A stretch of 53,420 nucleotides of DNA from CADEDV01 sp036383515 (GTDB lineage Bacteria; Bacteroidota; Bacteroidia; Chitinophagales; Chitinophagaceae): the NCBI GenBank assembly GCA_036383515.1, contig DASVOE010000132.1, positions 1-53,420 of the forward strand, in the 5' to 3' direction. Below are positions 16,204-26,400 of the stretch, in pieces. Position 1 is the first letter of the stretch, and each line of letters opens with the position of its first letter. Under the pieces are notes generated by a model that was given only the letters and a program-made list of their open reading frames with translations, searched no databases and was not told the DNA's origin. The position numbers and the translations under genes were made by a program.

Positions 16204-19200
16204 ATGAAAAAGAAAATTTATGCTTTGTGGGTCGCCAGCTGTCTACTGCTACTTCCACTTTGTGCTTTTACTCAATCAAGACAAGTAAGTGGAAGTATAA
16301 AAAATACTAAAGGTGAGCCTGTTCCATTAGCTACTATTGTTCAAAAAGGAACTGCGAAAGGTGTTACTGCTGACGACAAGGGACAATTTAATATTACGGT
16401 GACGGGTAATAATGTTGTCCTGGTGGTTTCTTCAGTTGGATTTGTTCCTTCTGAAATCACTATTGGCAGTGCGACAACTTATACAGTTGTTTTACAGGAT
16501 GTGGCAGCTATGTCAGAAGTCGTAGTAACTGCTTTAGGAATTAGTAAAGAAAAGAAGGCATTGGGTTATGCTACCCAGGAAATAAAATCGGCGGATCTTA
16601 ATATTAATCATCAACCTAACGTGCTAAATGCGCTGCAAGGTAAAATAGCGGGAGTTACTATTTCCAGCGTAGGGGGTGGACCGGGGCAAGGTGCTACTAT
16701 ACGTGTCAGGGGTGTCAACTCAATTGATCCTCTTCAGTCAGGTGATCCGTTGTTTGTAATTGACGGTATCATATTAGATAACAGTACATCCACCGCCGGT
16801 TCTGGTTCTGGTTATAATGTAAGATCAGTAGGTAACCGGGCATCAGATATCAATCCGGAGGATATTGAGACTATCAATATCCTGAAAGGTGGTGCAGCTA
16901 CAGCCTTGTATGGATTGCGTGGTTCCAGTGGAGTGGTAGTAATTACCACCAAAAAAGGAAAAGGTGATGGTGTCCGGGTGAATGTAACCAGTACGTATGG
17001 TTTTGATAAGATCAATAAAACACCCAAAATACAGAAGATATATACAGCTGGTATCCTCGGTGTTTATACGCCGATAGGTTTGGGGCCAGCGTGGGGACCT
17101 ACTATTGCAGAAGCGAAAGCTGGCACAGGTCCGGGAAATGTTGCACCTGATCCAACCCATCCTGATGAATTATTTGATAATTATAAGAACGCTTTCAATA
17201 CAGGAAAACAAATGCGTCATTCTATCAACATGACAGGTGGCGGTGAAGCTATAAAATTCTTTTCCTCTGTTTCTTATTTTGACCAGGAAGGTATGCTGCC
17301 TTTCACAGATTATAAAAACATTTCCGGCAGATTGAATACGGATGTAAAAATAAGCTCAAAGCTCAAGGCTTCGATGAATATGAATTATATAAACTCTGGC
17401 GGGTATAGATATGATGCGGACCGCTTTGGTGAAAGCCTTACCTATTTTTCCGGTAGATGGGATGTAAGAGATTATCTCAACCCGGATGGAACACAATTGT
17501 GGCGCGGCACGAATAACCCCATTTATGGTGCAGCAACCAATAAGCTTAAAGATAAAGTATACCGTTTTGTTGGTAGTATATCGTTAGGTTATAATCCTTT
17601 TAGTTGGTTAAATTTTACTTACAGGATTGGTAGTGATATTTATACGGACAATCGTTTTCGTACAGCTCCAGGGCCAATGGGTATTGCAGGCGAAAGATTG
17701 TATGATAACGGAGATGGTGTTGTTGGAGAATATAACACTAATGTGCGTGCTATCAACTCTACTTTTCTTGCTACACTTACCTCCAAGATCGCAAAAGATC
17801 TTAATGGTACCCTACATATCGGTCAGGAGTTATTAGATAAAAAATCTACGTATAGGGGCGTAGTAGGAACAAAGCTGGGTATGTATAACTGGTTTAACTT
17901 AAGAAATGCTGCGGTTCTTTCAGCAGAAGATAATGCGAGCCAATACAGGCTGATGGGTCTTTTTGGAGAAGCAATACTTGACTATAAAGACTACCTGTAT
18001 TTATCCATTACTGGAAGAAATGATATCACATCATCTCTTGGTAAAGCAAACAATTCTTTCTTTTATCCTTCGGTGAGCCTGAGTTATCTTTTCTCCCAGC
18101 ATATGGATCTGCCTGAATTTATTAGTTATGGTAAGCTAAGACTTTCTTACGCCAAGATCGGAAAAGACGCATTGCCTTACAGCACTTCAACCGGTTATGT
18201 TGCGTACGGAAGTCTGCCCGCAGGTATCACCGGATTCACCAGGGGTGCCAACCTGGGTGACCCAGATCTGCGTCCCGAGTTTACCAATACCTATGAAGGG
18301 GGTCTTGAAATGAACTTCCTGAAGAACAGGCTTGGCTTTGAGTTTACGTATTATCATTCTATTAGTAAGGATCAGATCCTGAATGTCAATGTTTCTGCTG
18401 CTACAGGTTATGCACGTGCAGCCGTTAATTCAGGAAGTATGCGTAATAAAGGAATAGAACTTATACTTCGCGGTACGCCAATCAAGAATTCTAATTTTTC
18501 ATGGGATGCAAACCTTAATTTTTCCGCCAACAGGAATAAAATCCTTAGCATACGAGAAGGCTTAACTGAAATTCCTTATGGAGGATCAAGCGGTGGATAC
18601 CTCTATTCGCCTGTGACCATGAAACTTATACCTGGTGAAGCATACGGCAATATATATGGCACATACTATAAGCGTTATTATGGGAACGATAAAGAAGACC
18701 CTATAAGAACAGATAAATCAAGACCCATAATAATCGGAGCAAATGGATTTCCTGTTCTGGTATCTTCAAGCCAGAAATTATTGGGTAATTCACAACCAGA
18801 CTGGGTAGGTGGCCTCTCTAATACAGTTACCTACAAAAATATTTCCTTCTCCATGTTGATAGATGCACGTTGGGGTATGGAAAGATTTAACCGTCTTGAA
18901 AATTTTAATGTAGCATTTGGTATAGCCGATTATACGGCAGACCGCAGATCCTATAAAGTATTTGAAGGAGTATTGGCAGACGGTACACCCAACACTAAAA
19001 AAGTATGGTTGGATCAGGGAACAGGGCCAGACGGTGTAGCTTATGGAGAAGGTTATTACCGTAATTATTACAGGGCAATTTCTGAACCATTTGTTCAGGA
19101 TGCTTCCTGGATCCGTTTGCGTTCAGCCAGCCTCTCTTATTTATTACCGGCAAAATGGTTATCTAAGTCCTTTATCAGGAATGCATCGGTATCCGTTACA

Positions 19201-19347
19201 GGAAATAATTTAATACTGATCACAGATTATTACGGACTTGATCCCGAAAGTCTTTCAGCAGATAGCGGAAGTAACGTAGATGGTTCTTCCGGGTTTACTT
19301 ATCCTGCAGCGAGAACAATATTATTCACCCTTAACCTGGGATTCTAA
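16204..19347 (+). CDS. SusC/RagA family TonB-linked outer-membrane transporter (first copy)
   Basis: A 1047-residue TonB-dependent outer-membrane receptor that partners with the SusD-type lipoprotein that follows. The signal peptide is MKKKIYALWVASCLLLLP, ending near FTQ. A CarboxypepD_reg-like domain occupies about residues 22-100 (RQVSGSIKNTKGEPVPLATI). The TonB-box and plug segment starts at SEVVVTALGI, with TIRVRGVNS, PLFVIDGI and the SusC hallmark DIETINILKGGAATALYG. The remaining roughly 800 residues form the barrel and end LFTLNLGF. There is no STN domain, so it is not expected to signal to an anti-sigma factor. No polysaccharide-degrading enzyme is nearby, so the substrate is unknown. 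Confidence 0.93.
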   Translation: MKKKIYALWVASCLLLLPLCAFTQSRQVSGSIKNTKGEPVPLATIVQKGTAKGVTADDKGQFNITVTGNNVVLVVSSVGFVPSEITIGSATTYTVVLQDVAAMSEVVVTALGISKEKKALGYATQEIKSADLNINHQPNVLNALQGKIAGVTISSVGGGPGQGATIRVRGVNSIDPLQSGDPLFVIDGIILDNSTSTAGSGSGYNVRSVGNRASDINPEDIETINILKGGAATALYGLRGSSGVVVITTKKGKGDGVRVNVTSTYGFDKINKTPKIQKIYTAGILGVYTPIGLGPAWGPTIAEAKAGTGPGNVAPDPTHPDELFDNYKNAFNTGKQMRHSINMTGGGEAIKFFSSVSYFDQEGMLPFTDYKNISGRLNTDVKISSKLKASMNMNYINSGGYRYDADRFGESLTYFSGRWDVRDYLNPDGTQLWRGTNNPIYGAATNKLKDKVYRFVGSISLGYNPFSWLNFTYRIGSDIYTDNRFRTAPGPMGIAGERLYDNGDGVVGEYNTNVRAINSTFLATLTSKIAKDLNGTLHIGQELLDKKSTYRGVVGTKLGMYNWFNLRNAAVLSAEDNASQYRLMGLFGEAILDYKDYLYLSITGRNDITSSLGKANNSFFYPSVSLSYLFSQHMDLPEFISYGKLRLSYAKIGKDALPYSTSTGYVAYGSLPAGITGFTRGANLGDPDLRPEFTNTYEGGLEMNFLKNRLGFEFTYYHSISKDQILNVNVSAATGYARAAVNSGSMRNKGIELILRGTPIKNSNFSWDANLNFSANRNKILSIREGLTEIPYGGSSGGYLYSPVTMKLIPGEAYGNIYGTYYKRYYGNDKEDPIRTDKSRPIIIGANGFPVLVSSSQKLLGNSQPDWVGGLSNTVTYKNISFSMLIDARWGMERFNRLENFNVAFGIADYTADRRSYKVFEGVLADGTPNTKKVWLDQGTGPDGVAYGEGYYRNYYRAISEPFVQDASWIRLRSASLSYLLPAKWLSKSFIRNASVSVTGNNLILITDYYGLDPESLSADSGSNVDGSSGFTYPAARTILFTLNLGF

Positions 19348-19357
19348 AAAAACAGTT

Positions 19358-20773
19358 ATGAATAAAAAAAATATATCCCTTTTATTATTTTTTTCTGTCG
19401 GCATCATTAGCCTGCAGAGTTGCCGTAAGGGTTACTTCGATCTGAATAGTAACCCTATTCAGGTTCTTAAACCTACATTGGTTACATTGCTGACCACGGC
19501 CACACATAAGACTGGTATCAACAATTACAATGTAGGCAGCATTACCTCTACCTATGTACAATACCTGGCTAACCCTTCTGCAGGTGCTTCTTCCGACATT
19601 TACCAGATGGTTGATTATTCGGGTACCTGGGATGCGTTGTATTATGCTATGGCGGATATTTCTGATCTAAGAAAAATGGCGATAGAGCAAGGCACCAGTG
19701 AATATCTTGGTGTTGCAGATGTTTTACTTTCTTATCATATAAATCTTGTTTCAGACCTATGGGGTGCTGCTCCTTTTTCTGATGCATTCAACCCAGCCCA
19801 GCTTACTCCTAAATACGATACTCACCAGGAACTTTATACTAAAGCATTGAGTTTACTGGATGAAGCGATTGTAGAGTTAACAAAAACAGACGCTGTTATT
19901 AAATTGAATGCAACAAGTGACCTGATTCATGGCGGTGCGAGGGCCAAGTGGCTCAAAACTGCTTATGCTTTAAAAGCAAGAATGCTGATCAAAGTAAGTA
20001 AACTACCCAGTTATAATGCTGCTTCGGTATTAACAGCAATAGATAATGCGTATACTGCCAATGCTGATGATGCAGGAATGGCTTCTTTTCAACAAAGAAA
20101 TAGTTGGGCACAGGTTGCAAGAAATAATACACTCCTAACATTAGGCGGCTGGCTATCGGAGCAATTGGTTGATCATTTGAATGGCGTAACCTATGGTGTA
20201 TTTGATCCAAGGATCAGAAAAATTACTGACCCTACTGTTAATAACACCTTTATTGGTACAGTTAATGGAGCTGGTAACAGACCTCCGGGTAATAATACGG
20301 TAAAGGATGAATGTTATGTTGCCACTAGTTCTCCGTGGACCAGTGAGTTAGCTCCATTACTGATTGTCACTTATGCCGAACTTAAATTTATAGAGGCGGA
20401 AGCTGCGTTAAGCAGTAACCCGACACGGGCATATACTGCTTACCTCGCTGGCATCAATGCTAATATGGATAAATTGCAGGTGCCTGCAGGTACAGAAAGA
20501 ACTAATTATATCACGGCTGCTTCAGTTGGTGCGGCTTCTTTAACAAGAGGATTGATTTTTAAAGAAAAATATGTAGCGACTTATCTTAACCCTGAAGCAT
20601 GGAATGATGCCCGCCGGTTTAATTATGCATATAAAGACTTTACACTACCTCAAGGGGCTGTTTTGAATACATTCATTCGTCGGCTGGAATATCCTACTGT
20701 GGAGAGGAGTGAAAATGGAGCCAATGTTCCTGTAGTAAATTCACTGACAGACAGGCTATGGTGGGATCAATAA
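19358..20773 (+). CDS. SusD/RagB family nutrient-binding lipoprotein (first copy)
   Basis: A 471-residue surface lipoprotein that captures substrate over the SusC barrel. The signal peptide MNKKNISLLLFFSVGIISLQSC ends in a lipobox with Cys22 as lipidation site (segment given as ISLQSC). The SusD fold is indicated by YLGVADVLLSYHINLVSDLWG, ALSLLDEAIVEL and AKWLKTAYALKARMLI tetratricopeptide-like helices (each conserved in SusD_like proteins). The C-terminus ends DRLWWDQ, matching the WW(D) ending of the second copy. It begins 10 bases after the SusC stop, so the two are cotranscribed. A strong terminator follows. Confidence 0.9.
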   Translation: MNKKNISLLLFFSVGIISLQSCRKGYFDLNSNPIQVLKPTLVTLLTTATHKTGINNYNVGSITSTYVQYLANPSAGASSDIYQMVDYSGTWDALYYAMADISDLRKMAIEQGTSEYLGVADVLLSYHINLVSDLWGAAPFSDAFNPAQLTPKYDTHQELYTKALSLLDEAIVELTKTDAVIKLNATSDLIHGGARAKWLKTAYALKARMLIKVSKLPSYNAASVLTAIDNAYTANADDAGMASFQQRNSWAQVARNNTLLTLGGWLSEQLVDHLNGVTYGVFDPRIRKITDPTVNNTFIGTVNGAGNRPPGNNTVKDECYVATSSPWTSELAPLLIVTYAELKFIEAEAALSSNPTRAYTAYLAGINANMDKLQVPAGTERTNYITAASVGAASLTRGLIFKEKYVATYLNPEAWNDARRFNYAYKDFTLPQGAVLNTFIRRLEYPTVERSENGANVPVVNSLTDRLWWDQ

Positions 20774-20793
20774 ATTTATTTTTTCTTCATTGA

Positions 20794-20835
20794 AAAGAAA
20801 TGAGCCGTAATTTTTTACGGCTCATTTCTTTTTTT
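20794..20835. terminator. Bidirectional terminator between susD and sod
   Basis: A perfect 17-bp stem (20794-20810 with 20815-20831) around a TTTT loop has T-runs on both strands. It serves the rightward SusD gene and the leftward superoxide dismutase gene, whose stop codon touches it. Confidence 0.93.
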
Positions 20836-21439
20836 ATATTCCGGTAAATCGTTCTTCCACCTGTTTCCAATTGATCGTATTCCAGATAGCGGCCAGGTAA
20901 TCAGGACGCTTATTCTGGTATTTTAAATAATAAGCATGCTCCCATACATCTACACCAAGTAAGGGCACACCTTTTACATCTGCTACATCCATTAAAGGAT
21001 TATCCTGGTTAGGAGTAGAGGTGATCTCAAAACTGCCATCCTTTTTAATGATGAGCCAAACCCATCCACTTCCAAAACGACCTACACCTGCCTGGTTGAA
21101 TTTTGTTTTAAACTCTTCAAATGATCCAAAAGTGGAATTGATCTTTTCGGCCAATTTCCCTGATGGAGCACCACCACCTCCGGGTGCAAGTGTATTCCAG
21201 AAAAAAGTATGATTCCAATGGCCACCGGCATTATTACGTACCGGGGCAGAAATACTGCCTGCCTTTTCCACCAATTCTTCTAAAGTTTTATTCTCATGTT
21301 CGGTGCCTGCAATGGCTTTATTCAGATTGTCAACATAGGCCTGGTGGTGTTTGCCATGATGGATCTCCATGGTTTGTTTGTCTATATGCGGCTCCAGCGC
21401 ATCATGTGCATAAGGGAGAGGCGATAAAGTAAATGCCAT
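20834..21439 (-). CDS. Superoxide dismutase (Fe/Mn family)
   Basis: This enzyme converts superoxide to oxygen and hydrogen peroxide. The 201-residue protein has all four metal ligands of the family: His27 (MEIHHGKHH), His77 (GGHWNHTFFW), and Asp164 and His168 (DVWEHAYY). Gln145 in NQDNPL is the active-site glutamine position found in manganese enzymes, so Mn or cambialistic use is likely. No signal peptide is present, so it is cytoplasmic. It lies on the opposite strand between two SusCD systems and converges on the first. The region upstream of its start is AT-rich, with no consensus -7 box seen. Confidence 0.95.
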   Translation of the reverse strand: MAFTLSPLPYAHDALEPHIDKQTMEIHHGKHHQAYVDNLNKAIAGTEHENKTLEELVEKAGSISAPVRNNAGGHWNHTFFWNTLAPGGGGAPSGKLAEKINSTFGSFEEFKTKFNQAGVGRFGSGWVWLIIKKDGSFEITSTPNQDNPLMDVADVKGVPLLGVDVWEHAYYLKYQNKRPDYLAAIWNTINWKQVEERFTGI

Positions 21440-21588
21440 AACTTTTTATTTTAAATATTGAACAATACAACTGCAAAAAGCAGTATGATAACTACAAAGC
21501 TACGCTTCCAAAATTGATTGCTCAAAACCAAGAAAGGAAAACAGCAAGAAGAAAACATTTTTTCCCGGAAACGTAATCTGTCATTGCG

Positions 21589-22281
21589 GTGCAAAGAATA
21601 AATGTTGTTGCAGCTTTTTGCTGTTTAAATTTTTTATCTCAAGAAAAATTGGTGTACACTCCGTTTAAATTTTCATTATTTTTAGAACAGGCAACTGCCT
21701 TACTTAATTGCTTATTACGCTCTGCTTTGACTGCTGCTGATCATAACAATCCCGAAAAGGCACTGGAAATATTGTTTTCAGATATTTTCAGGCAACATGA
21801 ACACAGGCTATATGCACTGGCTTTGCGACTTACCAAGTCCGAGCAAACCGCCAGCGATATTATCCAGGAAGTTTTTTTAAAATTATGGGAGCAACGGGAG
21901 AATATGGCTGGCATCAATAATATGGAAGCCTGGTTATACCGGCTTACAGAAAATAAAGTAATTGATTTTCTCCGTAAAGCCGCAGCTGATCATCGCCTGG
22001 AAGAAAAAATATGGACAGGTCTGCAACAGATCATGAATGAAACGGAGTTGTATATAACGGCAAAGGAATACAACCAGATCATTCAAAAAGCAATCACCCA
22101 ACTATCTCCGCAACGCAGATTGATCTATCAATTGAATAAGGAAGAAGGACTCGATTACCAGCAGATAGCTGATAAATTGCAGCTATCCCGGCACACGGTT
22201 AAGAACCAGCTATTTACTGCTGTTCAGTCAGTTCGCCGCTTTATTACAATGAGCGGTAAATTTTTTTCCACTTTTTTTTAA
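21589..22281 (+). CDS. RNA polymerase ECF-type sigma-70 factor
   Basis: A group-4 sigma factor. Region 2 starts near residue 65 (HEHRLYALALRLTKSEQTA, then IIQEVFLKLWEQRE), and region 4 is at about residues 165-215 (LSPQRRLIYQLNKEEGLDYQQIADKL followed by SRHTVKNQL; quoted in parts). The first 45-60 residues are unlike other members, and no ATG precedes the conserved part. The frame opens at GTG 21589, but TTG 21649, GTG 21652 or TTG 21727 are also possible, so the start is uncertain. The FecR gene follows 40 bases later; with the STN-containing SusC this is the standard cell-surface signalling arrangement. Confidence 0.88.
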   Translation: MQRINVVAAFCCLNFLSQEKLVYTPFKFSLFLEQATALLNCLLRSALTAADHNNPEKALEILFSDIFRQHEHRLYALALRLTKSEQTASDIIQEVFLKLWEQRENMAGINNMEAWLYRLTENKVIDFLRKAAADHRLEEKIWTGLQQIMNETELYITAKEYNQIIQKAITQLSPQRRLIYQLNKEEGLDYQQIADKLQLSRHTVKNQLFTAVQSVRRFITMSGKFFSTFF

Positions 22282-22321
22282 AAAGCAATAGGAACAATGT
22301 AACCGGGCTTCGTCTACTTAT

Positions 22322-23347
22322 ATGGAGGCGAACCCTCCTGCCATCATGGAAGAAAGGCTGCGCTATTTATTTATGCGGTATACAGAGAATAGTTGTTCAA
22401 AAAAAGAACTGCAGGAATTCTTTTCTTATATCCATCGTTCCGAGCATGAATTACAGCTTCGTCAGCTTATCAGGAAGGTTTATAACGAACTAAAAGAAGA
22501 TGCCCCTGTCAGCACTTTTGTGGATGAAAATGGCCGCCTGGTGCTAACAGAACCTCAGCATCTTTCTATGCCTCTTGCAGAAAATAAAAGAAAACGACGG
22601 CTGATTCTTTTTTCCCGCCTGCTGGCTGCAGCATCCATTGTTGTTGCGGTTACAATATGGATCATAAAAGAAACCCGATCATCCGAAAACCAACAGGCGT
22701 CGGTTTCATCGTTAACGAAAAAGGCAACCGACCGCTCTGAATCTAAGTTTCTTTTGCTGGAAGACAGCACGAAGGTTTGGCTCAATGCTGCCAGTTCGCT
22801 GGAGTTTCCTGATCAGTTTGGTAAAAACAAAAGAGAGGTTTTTTTATCAGGAGAGGCATTCTTTGATGTAAAACATGTAGATAAAATTCCTTTTATCATT
22901 CACACAGGAAATGTTTCAACCACTGTATTGGGAACAGCATTCAATATAAAAGCTTATCCCGGCCAAAAAAATATTACTGTTTCTGTAAGTCGGGGAAAAG
23001 TGATAGTGGCCAGGGAAGATGGATGGGAAACGACGTTAATTAAAGGTCAACAAGTCAGAGTTGGAAAAAACAAAAACGAATTGACAGAAAAAAATATCCC
23101 GGTAGCAGAAGTAGCAGCCTGGCAGCAGGGCGATATTGTTTTTGATGATGAATTACTGGCGGACATTGTTATTGATATGCAACGGATCTACAATGCGGGT
23201 ATTCAATTGAATGATCCATTGCTGCAGGGATTAAAGATCTCCACTTCCTTTCGAAAAGAAATTGGAGTAGAACAGGCATTGCAGGTATTGTGCAAACTGA
23301 CGGATAGTGAATTGAAACTGGTCAATGGTGTTTATCTGATTCAATAA
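22322..23347 (+). CDS. FecR family anti-sigma factor
   Basis: A single-pass inner-membrane regulator of 341 residues. The cytoplasmic N-terminal part (1-92) binds the sigma factor. One helix spans about residues 95-116 (LILFSRLLAAASIVVAVTIW). The periplasmic FecR domain follows (SKFLLLEDSTKVWLNAASSL, EVFLSGEAFFDV, TTVLGTAFNIKAY, VSVSRGKVIV). The last 70 residues, with DIVFDDELLADIVIDMQRIY (20 residues), fit the DUF4974 domain that contacts the STN domain of the receptor. It is expected to hold or activate the upstream sigma factor according to SusC occupancy. A second ATG eight codons in is an alternative start. Confidence 0.92.
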   Translation: MEANPPAIMEERLRYLFMRYTENSCSKKELQEFFSYIHRSEHELQLRQLIRKVYNELKEDAPVSTFVDENGRLVLTEPQHLSMPLAENKRKRRLILFSRLLAAASIVVAVTIWIIKETRSSENQQASVSSLTKKATDRSESKFLLLEDSTKVWLNAASSLEFPDQFGKNKREVFLSGEAFFDVKHVDKIPFIIHTGNVSTTVLGTAFNIKAYPGQKNITVSVSRGKVIVAREDGWETTLIKGQQVRVGKNKNELTEKNIPVAEVAAWQQGDIVFDDELLADIVIDMQRIYNAGIQLNDPLLQGLKISTSFRKEIGVEQALQVLCKLTDSELKLVNGVYLIQ

Positions 23348-23400
23348 TACCAAAATCAATATACATGCTTATAAAAAATTATCACTGTAGGAAAAATAAA

Positions 23401-23440
23401 AAAGACCGCTCCGGTTACGACCCGGAACGGCCTGCGTTTT
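23401..23440 (+). terminator. Hairpin between fecR and the second susC
   Basis: A GC-rich stem, 23406-23414 with 23422-23430 and one mismatch, has a seven-base loop and is followed nine bases later by a short TTTTAAAA. It is preceded by an A-run. It resembles an attenuator that would separate low-level regulator transcription from the transporter genes. Confidence 0.5.
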
Positions 23441-23480
23441 AAAATAACTCTGTTCACGAATTATTAAAACAATCAAAACT

Positions 23481-26400
23481 ATGAATTTGTACGTAAACGG
23501 GCATGGCCATCAAGCGCTGTGCTTTGTAAAAGGCGAGCGATTGCATCACTTTTTACAACCCTTAAGAATAAAAGCATTACTTATGAGAGTTGCAATCCTC
23601 GCTATTTTTCTTTCTGTCAGCGGGCTATTACTGGCCGGCGAAAGCAAGAGTCAGGATCTTGACAAAGTGATGGTGTCTGTACAATTAAAAAACACCACAC
23701 TGAAAATGGCGTTACGAAAAATTGAACGGCAAACCCGGCTTCCGTTTACCTATAAGACGGATGATATAGCGCCGTATATCAATATCAATTATGAGGCAAC
23801 GGAAATGCCGTTGTCAAAATTGCTCCAGGAATTATTACGCAGTACTGACCTTGATTATGAGCAAGTCAATACGAATATCGTTATCCGAAAAACGAAGAAA
23901 AAGAAACTTGGCGAAACAGACATGGATCATACTTCTGTTGCCACCATTTTTTTTGATGGTGTCATCCGTGGTAAAGTAACCGATGAAAAAGGAGAAGGAG
24001 TTCCTAATGCCTCGGTAGAACTGGTTGGTGCAAATAAAGGAACTGTTGCAAATGTCAAAGGAGAATTTATTATTACAGGAGTGATAGCCGGTTCTTACAA
24101 ATTGAAAATATCAGCCGTAGGGTTTGAGGATGAAATAAGGGATGTGAGTGTAAAGGATAATGAAGATAGCCAGGTCAATCTTCAACTGAAAGAGAAAAGC
24201 GGAAGCATGAGCGAAGTGGTGGTTACCGCATTAGGTATTTCCCGCAAACAAAGATCCCTGGGTTATGCCACTCAGCAGGTAAAAGGAGAAAACCTTACGC
24301 TGACAAAAGAACAAAACGTCATCGGGTCTTTGTCAGGAAAGATTGCGGGTGTACAGGTAACTGGTTCATCAGGAGCCAGCATGGGAGGTACACAAAAGAT
24401 CAAGATACGTGGTGTTAACTCTATTACCGGAGGTGATCAGCCGCTTATTGTTGTAGATGGTACTCCCATTTCCAATGCAAATTTTGCCGGTAGTGATAAA
24501 GCGGACTTTGGAAACTTGGCGCAAGATGTGAATCCTGAAGATATAGAAACTGTAAACGTACTAAAAGGACCTGCAGCATCGGCATTGTATGGCATCCGTG
24601 GTCAATATGGTGTGATCATAATAACAACAAAAAAAGGAAAGAAAGGACCAAAGAAAGTAGATGTGCAATTCAATTCTGCATTTTCAATTGATAAATCTGC
24701 CAACTTTTTCCCATTGCAGAATTTGTATGGTGGCGGTTCATCACAAACATGGAGAACATTGACGAATGGAGAAAAAGTGGTAAATGTGGATGTAGATGAG
24801 AGCTGGGGACCCAAGATGGATGGTACACCAGCGAGGCAGGTCTTTAGTTTTTTCCCTCAAGATCCAGAATTTGGACAACTGACCCCTTTTGTTCCTCATC
24901 CTAATAATATCAAAGATTATTACGAAACAGGAACCAATCTCAACAATGGTGTAACTGTTACAGGAGGAAATGAAAACAGCACTTTTCGTTTAAGCTTTAA
25001 TGATACAAGAATCACAGGCGTGGAACCGAACACCTGGTTAAGAAGAAATAATTTGGGGCTAAGTGCTGGTCTTGATCTGTCAAAAAAACTAAACGCATCG
25101 GTAAACTTTAATTACGCTACTAATAAAGCACAACGTCCTTCGCAAGGGTCGGAGTATGGCGCAAGATATATGCAGCAATGGTTTCAACGTAATGTTGACA
25201 TGAAACGGATGAAAAATTATAAATATGCTGATGGTACTTTTTTAAACTGGAACATTCGTTCTATTCCACTTAATGGTGTTGTAACAGATTTCCGACCATT
25301 GTATTGGAACAACCCTTATTTTGAAGCATACGAAAACCCGATCAACGATGAAAGAGACAGATTGTTTGGCGATGTTGGCTTAACCTATCAATTGTTGCCA
25401 GGTTTGAAAGTTAGCGGCTTTGCCCGTGCTGACTTTTATACACAAAGCATAGAAGAAAAAACAGCTTTTGGTGGAAGAAGAGTGCCGGCTTACAGTGCTG
25501 GAAAATATCAGGGAAAAGAATTGAACTATGAGTTTTTAGCGCAGTATGACAAGCAATGGGATGACTTTACATTGAATGCCAATATGGGTGGTAACATCTA
25601 CAAAAGAAAATACACGGAAGTAACAGGTGCTACAGCAGGTGGTTTAACATCGCCAGGTTTTTACAATCTTGGTGCTTCCGTGGACAGGCCATCATCAAAC
25701 TCTTATTTATTAAGAAAAGAAATTCGTAGCCTTTATGCAATGGCATCGATTGGCTACAAGAACACTTATTTTTTAGATGCGTCATTGAGAAATGATAACT
25801 CTTCTGCTTTACCTACAGATAATAACTCTTATTGGTATCCATCTGTGTCAGGAAGTTTTGTTTTTAGCGAATTAATTAAACAATGGAAACCTCTTTCTTT
25901 TGGAAAAATCAGGTTGAGTTATGGGGTCGCTGGATCAGACCTTGCTCCATATCAAACAGCTTTTGTTTATTCAGCAGGCACTATTTATACATCAACACCA
26001 ACCATACCCACAATGGCTGTGCCTGATAGATTGGACAACCCGAATATAGAACCTTCATTTGCTTATTCGTATGAAGCTGGTATTGATCTTCAGTTTTTTA
26101 AGAACAGATTTGGAATTGATTTTACTTACTATATACAGAAGAACAAAAAACAAATCATTAATTTGGATGTATCAGGTGCAAGCGGTTATGCGTCTACTGT
26201 TGTTAATGCCGGGCTTATTCAAAATAAAGGCATTGAGCTAACATTGACCGGCACCCCGGTAAAGACAAAGAATTTTACCTGGGATGCGACATTCAACCTA
26301 GCAAGAAACAAAAACCTTGTAGTTGAACTTGCTGACGGCCTTACTACTTTTGCACATGGCTCTACAACCTATTCAAGTGTTACAAGTTATCTGAACTCTT

